Origin: Enterococcus mediterraneensis
Lineage (GTDB): Bacteria > Bacillota > Bacilli > Lactobacillales > Enterococcaceae
Direction: 5' to 3'
NCBI RefSeq assembly: GCF_900604485.1
Contig: NZ_UWOP01000001.1
Coordinates: forward strand, 1,816,369 to 1,880,368
DNA length: 64,000 bases
The translations under genes were made by a program, and so were the position numbers. Shown piece after piece: positions 25,102 to 34,784 of this stretch (positions within the stretch are counted from its first letter, which is position 1; each line of letters opens with the position of its first letter). The notes below the pieces were generated by a model. That model ran no database searches. It saw nothing but the letters and a program-made list of their open reading frames with translations, and was not told the origin of the DNA.

Positions 25102-26661
25102 ATGGAAGTATCGACAGAAGTCTTGCGAGCAGAGGAGCGGATCGCTTTAAAATTGCGAAAAATCTATCAGGGAAGAGGGTATCGTTTTTTCCGATTGAGC
25201 AGTTTTGAGCGTTATGATTCTTATTTGGAGAATAAACGTTTTTTGACCGAGGATGAAGTCATCACCGTCAATGATACTCGCGGGACGATGGCTCTTAATC
25301 CGGATATCACTTTATCCATCGTAAAAAATACTCCTGCGCAAACGAGTCAAAAAGTGTATTACAACGAGAATATTTTTCGGAAGAATCGCAAGACTGGAGA
25401 TTACCGTCAAATCAATCAAATCGGGTTGGAAGTGTTGGGGGCGGTCGATCTATCTACGGAGGTCGAAGTCTTATCGTTAGCAATGGAATCATTGGCCGTG
25501 ATCGGCGTTTCGAAATTAGAGATCTCTGACAGTGAGCTGTTAAACGGGATCTTGGAATTATTTCCAGAAGATATGAGAAAAGATGTCTTACAGATTCTGA
25601 AAAATAAAAATCTGCAGGAATTGCAACAATTGGCGGCACGAACTGAATTGTCTCAAAAAACGTTAGAAGGTATTTATCGTTTGATGAGCTCATCAGAAGA
25701 TATCATTCAGGATTTGACAGAAGGAATAAACGATCTGCAGGATTTTCCTAAAATCACGGAAGCTTTGGATCGGATTCGAGAGATCGTCACTGCCTGCTGG
25801 CAACATACTGACCTTTCTAACGTTACCCTCCAATTTGATCTGTCCATTGTCACTGATACGAATTATTACAGCGGGATCATTTTCCGGGGCTTTATTGAAA
25901 ATACGCCCAATGCGGTCTTATTTGGCGGCCGTTATGACAAATTATTGACCTCTCTTGGCAAGGAGCAAGGGGCGATCGGTTTTGGGATCTATTTGGAAGA
26001 AGTCGAAACGGCGGCCACAGAGAAAATTTTTGTACAGGATGATTTTTTGAATATCGCTCTTCCAAAAGGACGGATGGGCAAGCAAGTACTTCAGATGTTT
26101 GATGACGCGGGCTTACTGTCGATCCCGATAGACGATGACAGCCGCAAATTATTTTTTGAGGATCCTAAATATCGTTGTCGATATTTTTGGGTCAAGCCTA
26201 GTGACATCGGCAGTTATGTGGAACATGGGGTAGCGGATTTGGGAGTGATCGGCAGAGATGTTTTATTGGAAACAGCGGCAGAGGTCGTTGATCTAGTGAC
26301 ATTATCTATTGGCCGCTGTCGTTTAGCGGTAGCGGGTAAACAAGGATTTGAGACGGATCGGACGCGACCGCTGAAAGTAGCGACAAAATATCCTGCGATC
26401 TCTCGAGATTATTACAGCAAGCGGAGTCAGCCGATCGAATTGATCCCGTTGCATGGTTCGATCGAATTAGCGCCGATCGTGGGTCTGGCGGATGTGATCG
26501 TGGACATCGTGGAAACCGGGAAGACTTTGGAGGAAAATGATTTAGTCGTTCTTGAGGAAATCACGACTTCCAGCGGTCATCTGGTCGCAAATAACGGAGC
26601 TTGGCGTTTTAAACGGGAACGGATCAATGAACTTGTGGAGAAAGTGAGGAATCGTGAATGA
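25102..26661 (+). CDS. hisZG: fused HisZ-HisG: ATP phosphoribosyltransferase regulatory and catalytic domains
   Basis: First step of histidine synthesis, joining PRPP and ATP. Residues about 1-312 are a HisZ domain (histidyl-tRNA synthetase-like, with the motif LNPDITLSIVKN and GGRYDKLL), and residues about 316-519 are a short-form HisG (LNIALPKGRMG, LGVIGRDVLLE, and the PRPP loop DIVETGKTLEEN). These are separate genes in Bacillus and Lactococcus. No stop separates them. A TTG at 26047 with AGGA upstream could still start a free HisG. ATG 25102 is chosen over GTG 25093 because of AAGGAG spacing. Confidence 0.9.
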   Translation: MEVSTEVLRAEERIALKLRKIYQGRGYRFFRLSSFERYDSYLENKRFLTEDEVITVNDTRGTMALNPDITLSIVKNTPAQTSQKVYYNENIFRKNRKTGDYRQINQIGLEVLGAVDLSTEVEVLSLAMESLAVIGVSKLEISDSELLNGILELFPEDMRKDVLQILKNKNLQELQQLAARTELSQKTLEGIYRLMSSSEDIIQDLTEGINDLQDFPKITEALDRIREIVTACWQHTDLSNVTLQFDLSIVTDTNYYSGIIFRGFIENTPNAVLFGGRYDKLLTSLGKEQGAIGFGIYLEEVETAATEKIFVQDDFLNIALPKGRMGKQVLQMFDDAGLLSIPIDDDSRKLFFEDPKYRCRYFWVKPSDIGSYVEHGVADLGVIGRDVLLETAAEVVDLVTLSIGRCRLAVAGKQGFETDRTRPLKVATKYPAISRDYYSKRSQPIELIPLHGSIELAPIVGLADVIVDIVETGKTLEENDLVVLEEITTSSGHLVANNGAWRFKRERINELVEKVRNRE

Positions 26662-27938
26662 TCAAGATCGTAAAAGCAGAAAATTTTTCAATCAAGGAAT
26701 TAAGACAACGCAACGCTCAGACCACTGCGGAAGTCACCCAGCAAGTCAGTGAGATCATCGAGAAAGTGAGAACAGAAGGCGATAGGGCGCTGATGGAGTT
26801 TGCGGAGCGGTTTGACGGGATCGCACCGACTGCTTTTAAAGTCAGTCAAGAAGAGATCGACCGCGCTGTTCAACAAATCTCGCCGGAATTATTGGAAGCA
26901 ATGAAATCTTCCTTAGCGAATATCCGTCGTTTCCATAAGCGTCAGCTGCAAGAAGGATTTATCGATGCGCAAGCAGGACGGGTCATGGGGCAGCGGGTGA
27001 TCCCGCTGGAAAAAGTAGGTATCTATGTTCCCGGCGGTACCGCGGCTTATCCAAGTACCGTATTGATGAATGCCGTTCCGGCAAAACTGGCGGGAGTTGA
27101 GCAAATCATCATGGTGACCCCGCTGAATCAAAAAGGCGGGATCGCACCGGCTATCTTGGCAGCCGCGAAACTGGCGGGAGTTTCGGCGGTATATCAAATC
27201 GGCGGCGCTCAAGCGATCGCCGCGCTGGCATATGGGACTGAAACCATCCCGAAAGTGGACAAGATCGTTGGGCCGGGCAATATCTATGTTGCTACCGCCA
27301 AAAAACTTGTGTACGGCACCACGGCGATCGACATGATCGCAGGACCTAGTGATGTGCTGATCGTCGCTGATGAGAAGGCCCAAGGAAAATGGCTGGCGGC
27401 GGATCTGTTGGCACAAGCGGAACATGATGAAAACGCACAAGCCATCTTGGTCACGACAAGCAAAAAAATGGCTGATGAGACTCAGCGTGAGGTCCAAAAG
27501 CAGCTACAAGCATTGCCCCGCCAAGCAATTGCCGCGGCATCCATCGAAAACAACGGCAGGATCATTTTAGTAGACAGTCTGGAAGAAGCAATCGAGCTGG
27601 CGAATCTTATTGCTCCGGAGCATTTGGAATTAGCGGTCAATGAACCATTTATCTGGCTAGGCCGGGTCAAAAACGCTGGCAGTGTTTTTCTGGGCTACCA
27701 CACGCCAGAGGTCTTGGGAGATTATTTTGCCGGTCCCAATCATACGTTGCCGACAGAAGGAACAGCACGTTTTTATTCGCCTCTATCGGTGGATGATTTT
27801 GTCAAACGCAGCAGTTATCTTTATTATTCAGCAGAAGAACTTGCTAAAGCCACCGATAAAGTCGCGGTATTTGCCGAAAGTGAAGGGTTGGCAGGTCACG
27901 CTCGTTCTATCTTGGTTCGAAAGGAGAAGAAGCAATGA
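26658..27938 (+). CDS. hisD: histidinol dehydrogenase
   Basis: Oxidises histidinol to histidine in two NAD steps. The 426-aa product carries the family signature beginning IDMIAGPSDVLIVAD near residues 228-242, with AEHDENAQAILVT following, and the zinc-ligand region around APEHLEL. The start overlaps the hisZG stop by four bases. Length and motifs are normal for the family. Confidence 0.95.
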   Translation: MIKIVKAENFSIKELRQRNAQTTAEVTQQVSEIIEKVRTEGDRALMEFAERFDGIAPTAFKVSQEEIDRAVQQISPELLEAMKSSLANIRRFHKRQLQEGFIDAQAGRVMGQRVIPLEKVGIYVPGGTAAYPSTVLMNAVPAKLAGVEQIIMVTPLNQKGGIAPAILAAAKLAGVSAVYQIGGAQAIAALAYGTETIPKVDKIVGPGNIYVATAKKLVYGTTAIDMIAGPSDVLIVADEKAQGKWLAADLLAQAEHDENAQAILVTTSKKMADETQREVQKQLQALPRQAIAAASIENNGRIILVDSLEEAIELANLIAPEHLELAVNEPFIWLGRVKNAGSVFLGYHTPEVLGDYFAGPNHTLPTEGTARFYSPLSVDDFVKRSSYLYYSAEELAKATDKVAVFAESEGLAGHARSILVRKEKKQ

Positions 27939-29014
27939 ATTTTTTAGCCCAACGTTATGCCAAATTAACTCCTTATGTTCCGGGAGAACAGCCGAAAGAA
28001 AAAGGGATCGTCAAGCTGAATACCAATGAAAGTCCCTTTCCACCCTCAAAAAAGGTTCTTCAAGTGCTTATGAAAGAGGCGGAAGAATTGGCTCGCTATC
28101 CTGATCCTGCCGGCAGTCTGCTGATCGCGGCGTTAGCTGAGGAATACCAAGTGTCCCCGGCGGAACTTTTTATCGGTAACGGAAGCGACGAGATCTTGGC
28201 GTTATGTTTTCAGGGATTCATGGAAAACGGCGTGATTTTCCCAGAAATAAGCTACGGCTTTTATCAAGTCTTCGCTCAGCTTTATCAACTCGAGACAGAA
28301 GCGGTCCCGCTGGCGGAGGATTTAAGCATTGATCTTGTTCCCTATAAACGTTCAGATAAAACTATCGTGATTGCCAATCCCAATGCTCCGACTGGTCTGG
28401 CTTTGACAAAGCAGCAGTTGGAGGAATTGGCAGCGGAAAAGCCGGAGCGGTTGGTGATCGTGGATGAAGCATATGTCGATTTTGGCGGAGAATCTGCGAT
28501 CTCATTGACGAAACGCTATACCAACCTACTGATCGTCAGGACATTTTCCAAATCCAGACAGCTGGCAGGCGCACGATTGGGTTTTGCCATTGGTCATCCT
28601 GATATTATTGCGGATCTGAATCGGCTGAAATTTTCCTTTAATCCCTATAATGTCAATCGGCTGACATTAGCGTTAGGAACCGCGTCTTTGGCGGATCAGG
28701 AATACTTTGAGTTTTGTCGGAAAGAGATCATTGAAAATCGCGAAGCAGCGAAACAGGAATTTCGTGATCTTGGATTTGAAGTGACTGATAGTCAAGCAAA
28801 TTTTATTTTTGGCAAACATCCCAACATTGATGGTGAAGATTTGTACTTAAGCTTGAAGGGAAAAAATATTTTTGTCCGCTGGTTCGATCAGCCTGAGATC
28901 CGCGATTATTTACGGATCACAGTTGGTTCCAAGGAGCAGATGGCAATTTTGATGGAAACAATAAAAAAGTTATTGGAGGAATCTGCATATGAGAACAGCA
29001 ACTATCACACGTAA
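27935..29014 (+). CDS. hisC: histidinol-phosphate aminotransferase
   Basis: PLP enzyme of 359 aa in fold type I. The N-terminus has the substrate motif KLNTNESPFPPS, the PLP lysine is in TFSKSRQLAGARLGFA near residues 205-220, and the substrate arginine is in DYLRITVGS. It overlaps hisD by four bases and hisB by 26. In fold and order it matches HisC rather than an aromatic aminotransferase. Confidence 0.94.
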   Translation: MNFLAQRYAKLTPYVPGEQPKEKGIVKLNTNESPFPPSKKVLQVLMKEAEELARYPDPAGSLLIAALAEEYQVSPAELFIGNGSDEILALCFQGFMENGVIFPEISYGFYQVFAQLYQLETEAVPLAEDLSIDLVPYKRSDKTIVIANPNAPTGLALTKQQLEELAAEKPERLVIVDEAYVDFGGESAISLTKRYTNLLIVRTFSKSRQLAGARLGFAIGHPDIIADLNRLKFSFNPYNVNRLTLALGTASLADQEYFEFCRKEIIENREAAKQEFRDLGFEVTDSQANFIFGKHPNIDGEDLYLSLKGKNIFVRWFDQPEIRDYLRITVGSKEQMAILMETIKKLLEESAYENSNYHT

Positions 29015-29579
29015 GACAAGTGAGACAGCGATCCAAGCAACTTTAGTCCTAGAAGGAACAGGCAAACAGGAGATCAGCACAGGTATCGGTTTTTTTGATC
29101 ATATGCTGGAACTGTTTTGCCGGCATGGACGCTTTGACTTGCAGATCGTCTGTGAAGGAGACACTTATGTAGACGGACATCACACGGTAGAGGATGTGGC
29201 GATCGTTTTAGGGCGAGCTTTTTCCGAATCGTTGGGGAATCGCACCGGGATCAAACGTTACGGTACGGTCTGTCTGCCGATGGATGAAGCGTTGGTGTTA
29301 TGCGGGATCGATATCAGCGGTCGCGGAATAGCGATGCCGGAATTTTCGATCCCTAGTCAGCAGGTAGGTGAGTTTGCTACTGAATTAGTGGAGGAATTTT
29401 TCATTGCCTTTGCCCGTGAATTGGGAGCGGCGATCCACTTTCAGCAATTTGCCGGGAAAAATAGTCACCATATCATTGAAGCCGGCTTTAAGGCATTTGG
29501 TCGGGCGTTAGCCGAAGCTGTCGCCATCAATGAACAAGCACCTAATGAGATTCCCTCCACCAAGGGAACGATTTTATAG
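28989..29579 (+). CDS. hisB: imidazoleglycerol-phosphate dehydratase
   Basis: Monofunctional 196-aa dehydratase, without the phosphatase domain of enteric HisB. Manganese-binding His motifs are visible in GFFDHMLELFCRHG, DGHHTVEDVAI and FAGKNSHHIIEAGFKAFGRAL. TTGGAGGAATC precedes the start inside the end of hisC, so translation is coupled. Confidence 0.95.
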   Translation: MRTATITRKTSETAIQATLVLEGTGKQEISTGIGFFDHMLELFCRHGRFDLQIVCEGDTYVDGHHTVEDVAIVLGRAFSESLGNRTGIKRYGTVCLPMDEALVLCGIDISGRGIAMPEFSIPSQQVGEFATELVEEFFIAFARELGAAIHFQQFAGKNSHHIIEAGFKAFGRALAEAVAINEQAPNEIPSTKGTIL

Positions 29580-29592
29580 AGGAGGAGAGGCA

Positions 29593-30216
29593 ATGATCGC
29601 AGTCGTTGATTACGGAGTAGGAAATTTATTCAGTTTGCAAGGTGCCTTGACTTCCCTCAGGATCGAACATTGTGTGACAGACCAGCCGACTGTTGTGGAG
29701 AAGGCGGATCGGATCATATTTCCAGGTGTGGGTGCATTTGGCGATGCCAAAAAGAAATTAGCGGAAAAGGGTTTGGATCAGACATTGATCGAGATGGCAG
29801 GCAAAGGAACACCGATCTTAGGAATCTGTGTGGGAATGCAGCTGTTATTTGAAGAAAGCGAGGAATTTGGGACTCAGAAAGGATTCGGTTTGATCTCCGG
29901 TAAAGTCACGTCTTTGAAGGAACGCTTTTTATCAACTGAACAGCCGCTGAAAGTCCCGCATATGGGGTGGAATCAGCTGGTTTTTCAAAAGGATTGCCCG
30001 TTATTGCAGGGGATCCAAGACCAAGATTTCTTTTATTATGTCCACAGTTTCTATGCAGAAACAACCGAACCGGTAGTGGCGGCTTATAGCGAATACGGCG
30101 TCAAGATTCCTGGCATCGTTCAAAAGGGCAATCTTTTCGGGACCCAGTTCCATCCGGAAAAAAGCGGAAGGGCCGGATCAAAATTGCTACAAAATTTTGC
30201 GGAGGGAAGCTTATGA
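29593..30216 (+). CDS. hisH: imidazole glycerol phosphate synthase, glutaminase subunit
   Basis: 207-aa class I amidotransferase that feeds ammonia to HisF. The nucleophile Cys lies in LGICVGMQLLFEES near residues 79-92, and the His-Glu pair in GTQFHPEKSG near 185-194. ATG 29593 is chosen over an earlier in-frame ATG (29530) inside hisB because GGAGGAGAGG precedes it and the family starts MIAVVDYGVGN. Confidence 0.95.
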   Translation: MIAVVDYGVGNLFSLQGALTSLRIEHCVTDQPTVVEKADRIIFPGVGAFGDAKKKLAEKGLDQTLIEMAGKGTPILGICVGMQLLFEESEEFGTQKGFGLISGKVTSLKERFLSTEQPLKVPHMGWNQLVFQKDCPLLQGIQDQDFFYYVHSFYAETTEPVVAAYSEYGVKIPGIVQKGNLFGTQFHPEKSGRAGSKLLQNFAEGSL

Positions 30217-30941
30217 ACATTTATCCAGCTATCGACTTGTTGGATCAGCAAGTCGTCCGCCTTTATCAAGGCGATTACCAAAAACAAAGCATATTCGGTT
30301 TAGACCCGCTGAGTTTTGCAAAATCATTTGAGACTGCCGGCGCGCGTTTTTTGCATCTGGTTGACTTGAATGGAGCAAAAACGGGGACAGGGCATCATTT
30401 CAATATGATACAGGGAATCGTTGAGAACACGTCATTAGCTGTAGAAGTCGGCGGCGGGATCCGCGAGGAAAAGACGATCGCTGCTTATTTAGATGCCGGA
30501 GTCCGACAGGTGATCTTAGGGACTGTCGCGCAGCGAGACCCGGATTTTACTAAAGAAATGCTGAAAAAATACCAAGAAAAAATCGTCATTGGTGTCGATG
30601 TCCGTGAAGGAAAAGTCGCGACGGAAGGCTGGCTGAATACTACGGAAACCTCTGCCGCTGTTTTTTGTCAATATTTGGCGGATTGGGGCTGCCGCCGAAT
30701 CATCTATACGGATATCGCGAAAGACGGAACAGGCGCAGGGATCGACAGCAAATTGTATCAAGAGCTGGATCGATTACCATTGGAAATCACAGCTTCCGGC
30801 GGTGTAGCAACTTTGCAGGATATTGAAGAATTAAAAAATATCGGTATTGAAGGGGCGATCGTCGGCAAAGCGCTGTATCAAAATGATCTGGTGTTAGAGG
30901 ATATCTTGAGCATTGCCGGCAGACAGGAGGAAAAGCGATGA
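30213..30941 (+). CDS. hisA: ProFAR isomerase (phosphoribosylformimino-5-aminoimidazole carboxamide ribotide isomerase)
   Basis: 242-aa TIM barrel. The N-terminal catalytic Asp is in YPAIDLLDQQVVRLYQGDY, and phosphate-binding glycines are in VGGGIREEKTI and ASGGVATLQDI. It overlaps hisH and hisF by four bases each. Confidence 0.95.
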   Translation: MNIYPAIDLLDQQVVRLYQGDYQKQSIFGLDPLSFAKSFETAGARFLHLVDLNGAKTGTGHHFNMIQGIVENTSLAVEVGGGIREEKTIAAYLDAGVRQVILGTVAQRDPDFTKEMLKKYQEKIVIGVDVREGKVATEGWLNTTETSAAVFCQYLADWGCRRIIYTDIAKDGTGAGIDSKLYQELDRLPLEITASGGVATLQDIEELKNIGIEGAIVGKALYQNDLVLEDILSIAGRQEEKR

Positions 30942-31696
30942 TTGCTAAACGTATTATCCCATGTTTGGATGTGAAAGACGGCAAGGTGGTCAAAGGAGTT
31001 CGTTTTTCTCAGCTGAGAGAAATCGAAGATCCGGTCCTTTTAGCTGATTTTTATAATCGGTCTGGCGCAGATGAGCTGGTCTTTTATGATATCACCGCTT
31101 CATATGAAAAACGGGAATTGTTTACAGAGGTTTTGAAAAAAGTTGCCTCAGTGATCTTTATCCCGTTGACCGTCGGCGGAGGAATCAATTCCCTGAATGA
31201 TTTTTATCGGGTACTGCATGCCGGGGCAGATAAAGTCAGCGTGAATTCAGGTGCAATCAAAGAACCCCAGCTGATCCGTGAAGCGGCGCAGCGTTTCGGC
31301 AGTCAATGCGTGGTCCTTTCCGTGGATGTCAAACGCGTTGCGGGCGCCTTTCATGTTTTCGCAGAGGGCGGGCGCAAGGACACAGGGATCGACGCATTGG
31401 AATGGATCAAATACGGAGAAGATCTGGGAGCCGGTGAACTGGTCATCAACAGTATCGATACCGACGGAGTGAAAAACGGCTTTGATCTAGAGCTGTTGGA
31501 TTTAGTGGCGGAACGAACCCAACTGCCTATCATCGCTTCTGGAGGTGCGGGAAAAAAAGCTGATTTTTTGGAGCTGTTTCAACATCCCAAAATAGATGCC
31601 GGATTAGCCGCTTCGATTTTTCATGATCGTTCCGTTGAGATTTCAGAATTGAAGAAATATTTGTTGGACAATCAGATTTTTGTTCGTCCAGTTTAA
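30938..31696 (+). CDS. hisF: imidazole glycerol phosphate synthase, cyclase subunit
   Basis: 252-aa TIM barrel partner of HisH. The first catalytic Asp is in RIIPCLDVKDGKVVKGV (Asp near residue 11) and the second in INSIDTDGVKNGFDLELL near 170-187. Phosphate-binding glycines are in TVGGGI and ASGGAG. It starts within the last codon of hisA. Confidence 0.95.
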   Translation: MIAKRIIPCLDVKDGKVVKGVRFSQLREIEDPVLLADFYNRSGADELVFYDITASYEKRELFTEVLKKVASVIFIPLTVGGGINSLNDFYRVLHAGADKVSVNSGAIKEPQLIREAAQRFGSQCVVLSVDVKRVAGAFHVFAEGGRKDTGIDALEWIKYGEDLGAGELVINSIDTDGVKNGFDLELLDLVAERTQLPIIASGGAGKKADFLELFQHPKIDAGLAASIFHDRSVEISELKKYLLDNQIFVRPV

Positions 31697-31716
31697 AAGA
31701 AATGGAGGAGTTTTAG

Positions 31717-32346
31717 ATGGTTCGTTTTGATGAAAAAGGATTGATTCCGGTGATCGTGCAGGATTACTATACAAATCAAGTGCTGACATTGGCTTACCTG
31801 AATCAGGAAAGTCTGCAACAGACTTTGGAAAGCGGGAAGATGACTTATTTTTCCCGCAAGCGTCAAAAATTATGGGTAAAGGGCGAAACTAGCGGAAATT
31901 TTCAATATCTGCGATCTTTGACTGCCGATTGCGATGAAGATGCGCTGGTGGCCAGAGTAGTCAAGGATGGACCGGCTTGCCATACCGGAAGTGAGAGCTG
32001 TTTTACCAATGGATTGTACGGTGACGTTAGTGAGCTGTTTTCCTTGGAAGGATTGCAGGGTCTATTAAAGGAACGGAAAAAGGTCCCCCAAGCCGACAGC
32101 TATACCAGCTATCTTTTTGATAAAGGGCTGGAAAAAATATTGAAAAAAGTCGGCGAGGAATCCGCAGAAGTCATTATCGGCGGAATCAAAGAGGACAAGG
32201 AAGAGACGATCTATGAAATCGCGGATCTGGCGTATCACGTATTGGTGCTGATGACTGAAATGGATATCAGCGTTGCGGAAGTGAAAAAGGAATTGACAGG
32301 CCGGCATGTCATCGATCATAAATTAAAGCAAGAACGAATGAAATGA
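31717..32346 (+). CDS. hisIE: bifunctional phosphoribosyl-AMP cyclohydrolase / phosphoribosyl-ATP pyrophosphatase
   Basis: 209-aa fusion of two steps. The cyclohydrolase half is at about 1-105, with zinc/magnesium residues in TADCDEDALVARV and GPACHTGSESCF. The pyrophosphatase half is at about 110-209, with KKVGEESAEVIIGG and YEIADLAYHVLVLM. A gap of 20 bases with TGGAGGAG separates it from hisF. Confidence 0.94.
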   Translation: MVRFDEKGLIPVIVQDYYTNQVLTLAYLNQESLQQTLESGKMTYFSRKRQKLWVKGETSGNFQYLRSLTADCDEDALVARVVKDGPACHTGSESCFTNGLYGDVSELFSLEGLQGLLKERKKVPQADSYTSYLFDKGLEKILKKVGEESAEVIIGGIKEDKEETIYEIADLAYHVLVLMTEMDISVAEVKKELTGRHVIDHKLKQERMK

Positions 32347-32355
32347 GGAATGATC

Positions 32356-33189
32356 ATGGAGTATTTATCAAACGCTCATACTCACAGTACCTTTTGCGAC
32401 GGGAAAGCCACGATAGAGGAAATGGTCCAGCAGGCACTTGCGCTAGGTTTCACGGATCTCGGTTTTTCCTCCCACTCTCCCGCACCCTTTGACCCAAGCT
32501 GTCCCGGTATCCAAGACGAGAAAGCCTATAAAAAAGCGGTGGAAGATTTGGCCCGGAAAAATGCAGGGAAGCTTGCGATCTCATTAGGTATCGAATGGGA
32601 TTACTTTAGTGATTTGCAGGAAACTTATGACTATACCATTGGATCGGTCCACTATTTTTCACCCCGAAACGGAGAGTACCGCAGTGTCGATCAAAGCCCG
32701 GAACTTTTAGCGGAGACATTGCAGGAGTGGTTTCAAGGAGACGTTTTGGCGATGGTGCGGGATTACTATCAGCTTGTGATCCAGCATGTCCGTCAAAATC
32801 ATCCTACGATCGTTGGTCATTTCGATCTGATCGCAAAGTTCAATGACCGGATCCATTATCTTGACGAAGTGGACGAGGAGTATCAGTCAATCGCCGCTGA
32901 GGCGCTGTTGTCAGTCGCACGGGAATTAAAAACTTACGGCGGAATGGTGGAAGTCAATACAGGCGGTGTCAGCCGCGGCTGGAAGCAGACCGCTTATCCG
33001 GATGATTTTTTACTCACGCTGCTGCAGCAAGAAAATATACCAATCATCCTATCCAGCGACAGCCACGAACCAGCAACATTGAATTTCGGCTTTAAAGAAG
33101 AACTGGAGCGTTTAAGAAAACTTGGCTTTAAAGAAGTCACGGTGTTGACGAACGGTAAATTTGAAAAGCGGAGGTTGGCTGAGAGCTGA
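32356..33189 (+). CDS. hisJ: histidinol-phosphatase, PHP family
   Basis: 277-aa PHP-type metal phosphatase (HisJ/HisK) that closes the pathway between HisC and HisD. Metal ligands are visible in NAHTHSTFCDGK at the N-terminus, GIEWDYF near residue 77, and LSSDSHEPATLNFGF near the C-terminus. ATG 32356 fits GAGGA at 32345-32349 better than ATG 32350. It is the last gene of the operon and the pathway is complete with it. Confidence 0.92.
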   Translation: MEYLSNAHTHSTFCDGKATIEEMVQQALALGFTDLGFSSHSPAPFDPSCPGIQDEKAYKKAVEDLARKNAGKLAISLGIEWDYFSDLQETYDYTIGSVHYFSPRNGEYRSVDQSPELLAETLQEWFQGDVLAMVRDYYQLVIQHVRQNHPTIVGHFDLIAKFNDRIHYLDEVDEEYQSIAAEALLSVARELKTYGGMVEVNTGGVSRGWKQTAYPDDFLLTLLQQENIPIILSSDSHEPATLNFGFKEELERLRKLGFKEVTVLTNGKFEKRRLAES

Positions 33190-33378
33190 TCTGTGTATTC
33201 AAGAAAAATAGTGCTAGATTTCAATGTTTAGCGGAGTTGTTGGAACTTGAACGAGCAACTAATAATGATCTAAAAAATAAAAATGTGGCATGACTATCAG
33301 TGACGAAGTAGTTAAAATAGTCAAAAAACAAATACTGCAAGAAAACCGCAAAAGAAGTTTTGCTGAGTGGAAAGTAAA

Positions 33379-33440
33379 AGTCGCATCACCTAATGAGCGT
33401 AGAGACTCGCTTATTAGGTGGATGCGGCTTGTCATTTTTT
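33379..33440 (+). terminator. terminator of the his operon
   Basis: GCATCACCTAATGAGCG (from 33383) pairs with CGCTTATTAGGTG then ATGC (33408-33424), and TTTTTT follows at 33435-33440. The remaining sequence from 33190 to 33378 shows no feature I can support. Confidence 0.8.
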
Positions 33441-33456
33441 AGTTCCTATTTAATAC

Positions 33457-34560
33457 CTATAAACCCACATAATTCTCCATCGGTTTTTGATACTCGTCAG
33501 TCTGCCAAGCGGCGTTATTGAAATATTTCGCTAACAAATAACCGATATAAGGTCCTGTCGTGAGACCTGATGAACCAAGGCCGCTTGCTACAGCTAAGGA
33601 AGGTTCTTCTGGAAGGGGACCGAAAAACGGCGCGAAATCAGAAGTGTAGGCGCGGGTGCCGACACGGTAATTTTTGAATTGACGGAAAAGTTCATCCGGC
33701 ATCTGTAAGAATTCTCGGCTGTTTTCTGTCAATTGTCTATAAGCTTCATCTGTCGGCTTCAAATCCCAGCTGGCCTCATTTTCGTGAGTAGCGCCTAATA
33801 AAATCTTACCGTCCATGAATGGAATCAAATCTGCTTCTCCGTCCAGCATAGCGACAGGCCATGCGCCGCTTTCTTTAAAAGAAGTCTCAAAAACTAAAAG
33901 CTGTCCTTTTTGCGGCCGAAGATCTGTTTGATAGCCGATTTCATTTAAGAGTTCTTTTAACCGTGGTCCGGGTGCCAAGGCTGCCAGATCAAAGTCCATA
34001 GTTTGGTTTGCTGTGATCATTTGCCAGCCATCAGCATTTTTCTTGATGCTTGCTTTTTCAGAAATGAAGCGAACGCCTTTATTTTCTGCGAGCTTTTTCA
34101 GATGTGCCAGATAAGCTTTGCCGTCCAGTTTTCCGCCGCCAGAGATCTTCAATGAAGGAGTTTTTTTCAATAAAGGCAACGCCTGCTGGGTCTGTTCAGC
34201 GGTCAATTGTTGGATGGTGCCGATCTCTGGAGCGTCCGCTTTGCGTTTTTCAGCCAATTCCGCAAGTTCAGTCAGTTCGCTGGCATCCCGCAAAATCAAA
34301 GTACCAGTTTGCTGATAGATATCGTCTGTCAGTGCCATATCTTGAATCAGTTTTGGAAAAAACGCCGCGCCATCTTGAGCGAGACGATACCATTTTTTGT
34401 TTCGTCGTTTGGATAACCATGGGGAAATGATCCCCGCGCTGGCACCGGTAGCTTGCCCAGTTGTTTCATCAAAAACAGTGACAGTGAATTTATTCGTATC
34501 TAAATAATTTGCCAGCGTCAAACCAATAATACCGCCGCCAATAATTGCGATTTTTTTCAA
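33457..34560 (-). CDS. FAD-dependent oxidoreductase, DAO/DadA-like
   Basis: 367-aa flavoenzyme. The N-terminal FAD-binding motif is IAIIGGGIIGLTLANYL, and an FAD-contacting SGGGKLDGKAYLAHL-like loop plus GSSGLTTGPYIGYLLA near the end match the D-amino acid oxidase/glycine oxidase/DadA family. The start is taken as TTG 34560, as AGGAGGAATGCAAA precedes it; an ATG 78 bases upstream has no such site. The substrate is not readable. It is divergent from an amidase-transporter operon, so amino-acid or amide catabolism is plausible. Confidence 0.8.
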   Translation of the reverse strand: MKKIAIIGGGIIGLTLANYLDTNKFTVTVFDETTGQATGASAGIISPWLSKRRNKKWYRLAQDGAAFFPKLIQDMALTDDIYQQTGTLILRDASELTELAELAEKRKADAPEIGTIQQLTAEQTQQALPLLKKTPSLKISGGGKLDGKAYLAHLKKLAENKGVRFISEKASIKKNADGWQMITANQTMDFDLAALAPGPRLKELLNEIGYQTDLRPQKGQLLVFETSFKESGAWPVAMLDGEADLIPFMDGKILLGATHENEASWDLKPTDEAYRQLTENSREFLQMPDELFRQFKNYRVGTRAYTSDFAPFFGPLPEEPSLAVASGLGSSGLTTGPYIGYLLAKYFNNAAWQTDEYQKPMENYVGL

Positions 34561-34784
34561 TTTGCATTCCTCCTGCTGTATTCCTTTTGTATTCTGACAT
34601 AGCCAGCAGATAATTTCAATGATCACATTATAGTACAACAGAAATAACTGTTATAGTAAAAAAGATTTTTATACTCGTATGATGATAATGTCGATGGAAC
34701 AAGCGATTTTAACGACTGAAACAGGTGTGTATCGCTTGTTATATATATTGTTTTATGCTATTAATAACGAAAGGAGTGATAACG

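Noticed and set aside
26913-27497. 194-codon minus-strand frame opposite hisD
   Set aside because: It lies entirely within hisD, which has full catalytic motifs; the antisense product has no family features.
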